Shown one piece after another: positions 63,780 to 64,000 of a stretch of 64,000 nucleotides of DNA. The notes under the pieces were generated by a model. The model did not search any database, was not told the origin of the DNA, and saw only the letters and a list, made by a program, of their open reading frames with translations. Positions within the stretch are counted from its first letter, which is position 1. Each line of letters begins with the position of its first letter. Source of the DNA: Nocardioides sp. GTDB taxonomy: Bacteria; Actinomycetota; Actinomycetes; Propionibacteriales; Nocardioidaceae. The stretch spans positions 124,001 through 188,000 of the forward strand of contig JACJWV010000002.1 in NCBI GenBank assembly GCA_020636915.1, given 5' to 3'. A program made the position numbers and the translations under genes.

Positions 63780-64000
63780 ATGGACTTCGCGCTCGACGCC
63801 CGCACCGAGTCGCTGCGGCAGAGCCTGCTCACCTTCATGGCGGACCGGATCGAGCCGTCCGCGCCCGTCTTCCACGAGCAGCTCGGACAGCTCGCGGACC
63901 CGTGGGCCTGGACCGAGGCGCCGATCCTCGGCCAGCTGCAGTCCGAGGCGCAGGAGCTCGGGCTCTGGAACCTCTTCCTGCCCGTCGAGCACGCCGACTC
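63780..64000 (+). CDS. Acyl-CoA dehydrogenase, 5' part only
   Basis: The first about 73 codons are present, ATG preceded by GAGAGG at good spacing, 19 nt after the kinase stop. MDFALDARTESLRQSLLTFM and ELGLWNLFLPVEHAD match the N-terminal helical domain of ACAD10/11-like acyl-CoA dehydrogenases. The FAD-binding and catalytic parts lie beyond the window. Confidence 0.85.
   Translation, partial: MDFALDARTESLRQSLLTFMADRIEPSAPVFHEQLGQLADPWAWTEAPILGQLQSEAQELGLWNLFLPVEHAD

Overview
The window is very GC-rich actinobacterial chromosome. Third codon positions are nearly always G or C, GTG starts are common, and genes often overlap as ATGA, GTGA or TGATG. The gene set and synteny fit the Nocardioidaceae, most likely a Nocardioides-like organism (inference: rplY-pth; prs-glmU-tRNA-Gln; nnr-alr-hydrolase-tsaE; acpS-glmS-coaA; rplM-rpsI-glmM; ligC; DUF222/HNH). 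I see no rRNA operon, CRISPR array, prophage or intact insertion sequence.

1-12.9 kb: two surface-type proteins (a beta-helix protein cut by the window edge and a collagen-like protein) lie downstream of a large minus-strand phosphate-uptake operon. Its order is pstC, pstA, a membrane-anchored PstS, an 876-aa anchored PstS-like protein, a sortase-fold protein without the catalytic His and Cys, a second PstS with Ig-like domains, pstB and a lytic transglycosylase. A PHO-box-like array of 11-nt direct repeats precedes pstC. The three PstS-like proteins, the pseudo-sortase and the wall hydrolase make this the most unusual locus in the window.

13-22 kb: housekeeping block (VOC protein, HAD, cysQ, pth, rplY; divergent M1 aminopeptidase; prs, glmU, tRNA-Gln). 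The tRNA is preceded by two extra copies of its own 5' 18 nt.

22-30 kb: a secreted GH16-like protein, DNA ligase LigC, two unrecognised proteins, a GT4-Stealth fusion glycosyl/phosphotransferase and a convergent sulfotransferase. Codon use changes abruptly inside the Stealth part and stays atypical through the sulfotransferase, which suggests a transferred surface-glycan segment next to a truncated tsaE locus.

30-45.5 kb: GNAT-TsaE fusion, hydrolase, alanine racemase, NAD(P)HX repair enzyme; a frameshifted DUF559 gene bracketed by palindromes; then AcpS, GlmS, CoaA, an ABC exporter, GlmM, ribosomal proteins S9 and L13, citrate synthase and a HAD phosphatase. With glmU these give the complete glmS-glmM-glmU route to UDP-GlcNAc within the window.

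45.5-64 kb: a choice-of-anchor-A surface protein; a divergent MFS/MarR pair with a 31-bp palindromic operator; an HNH endonuclease; an HtrA protease; a tandem GNAT coupled to an ABC-F ATPase; two secreted proteins; a second sulfotransferase; and a TetR-controlled catabolic cluster (aldo/keto reductase and TetR on minus; two SDRs, an APH-type kinase and an acyl-CoA dehydrogenase on plus) that runs off the right edge.

Across the window many genes have a TANNNT hexamer 6-7 nt before the start codon and no Shine-Dalgarno, so leaderless transcripts appear common. Several families of intergenic palindromes (terminators or dispersed repeats) recur.
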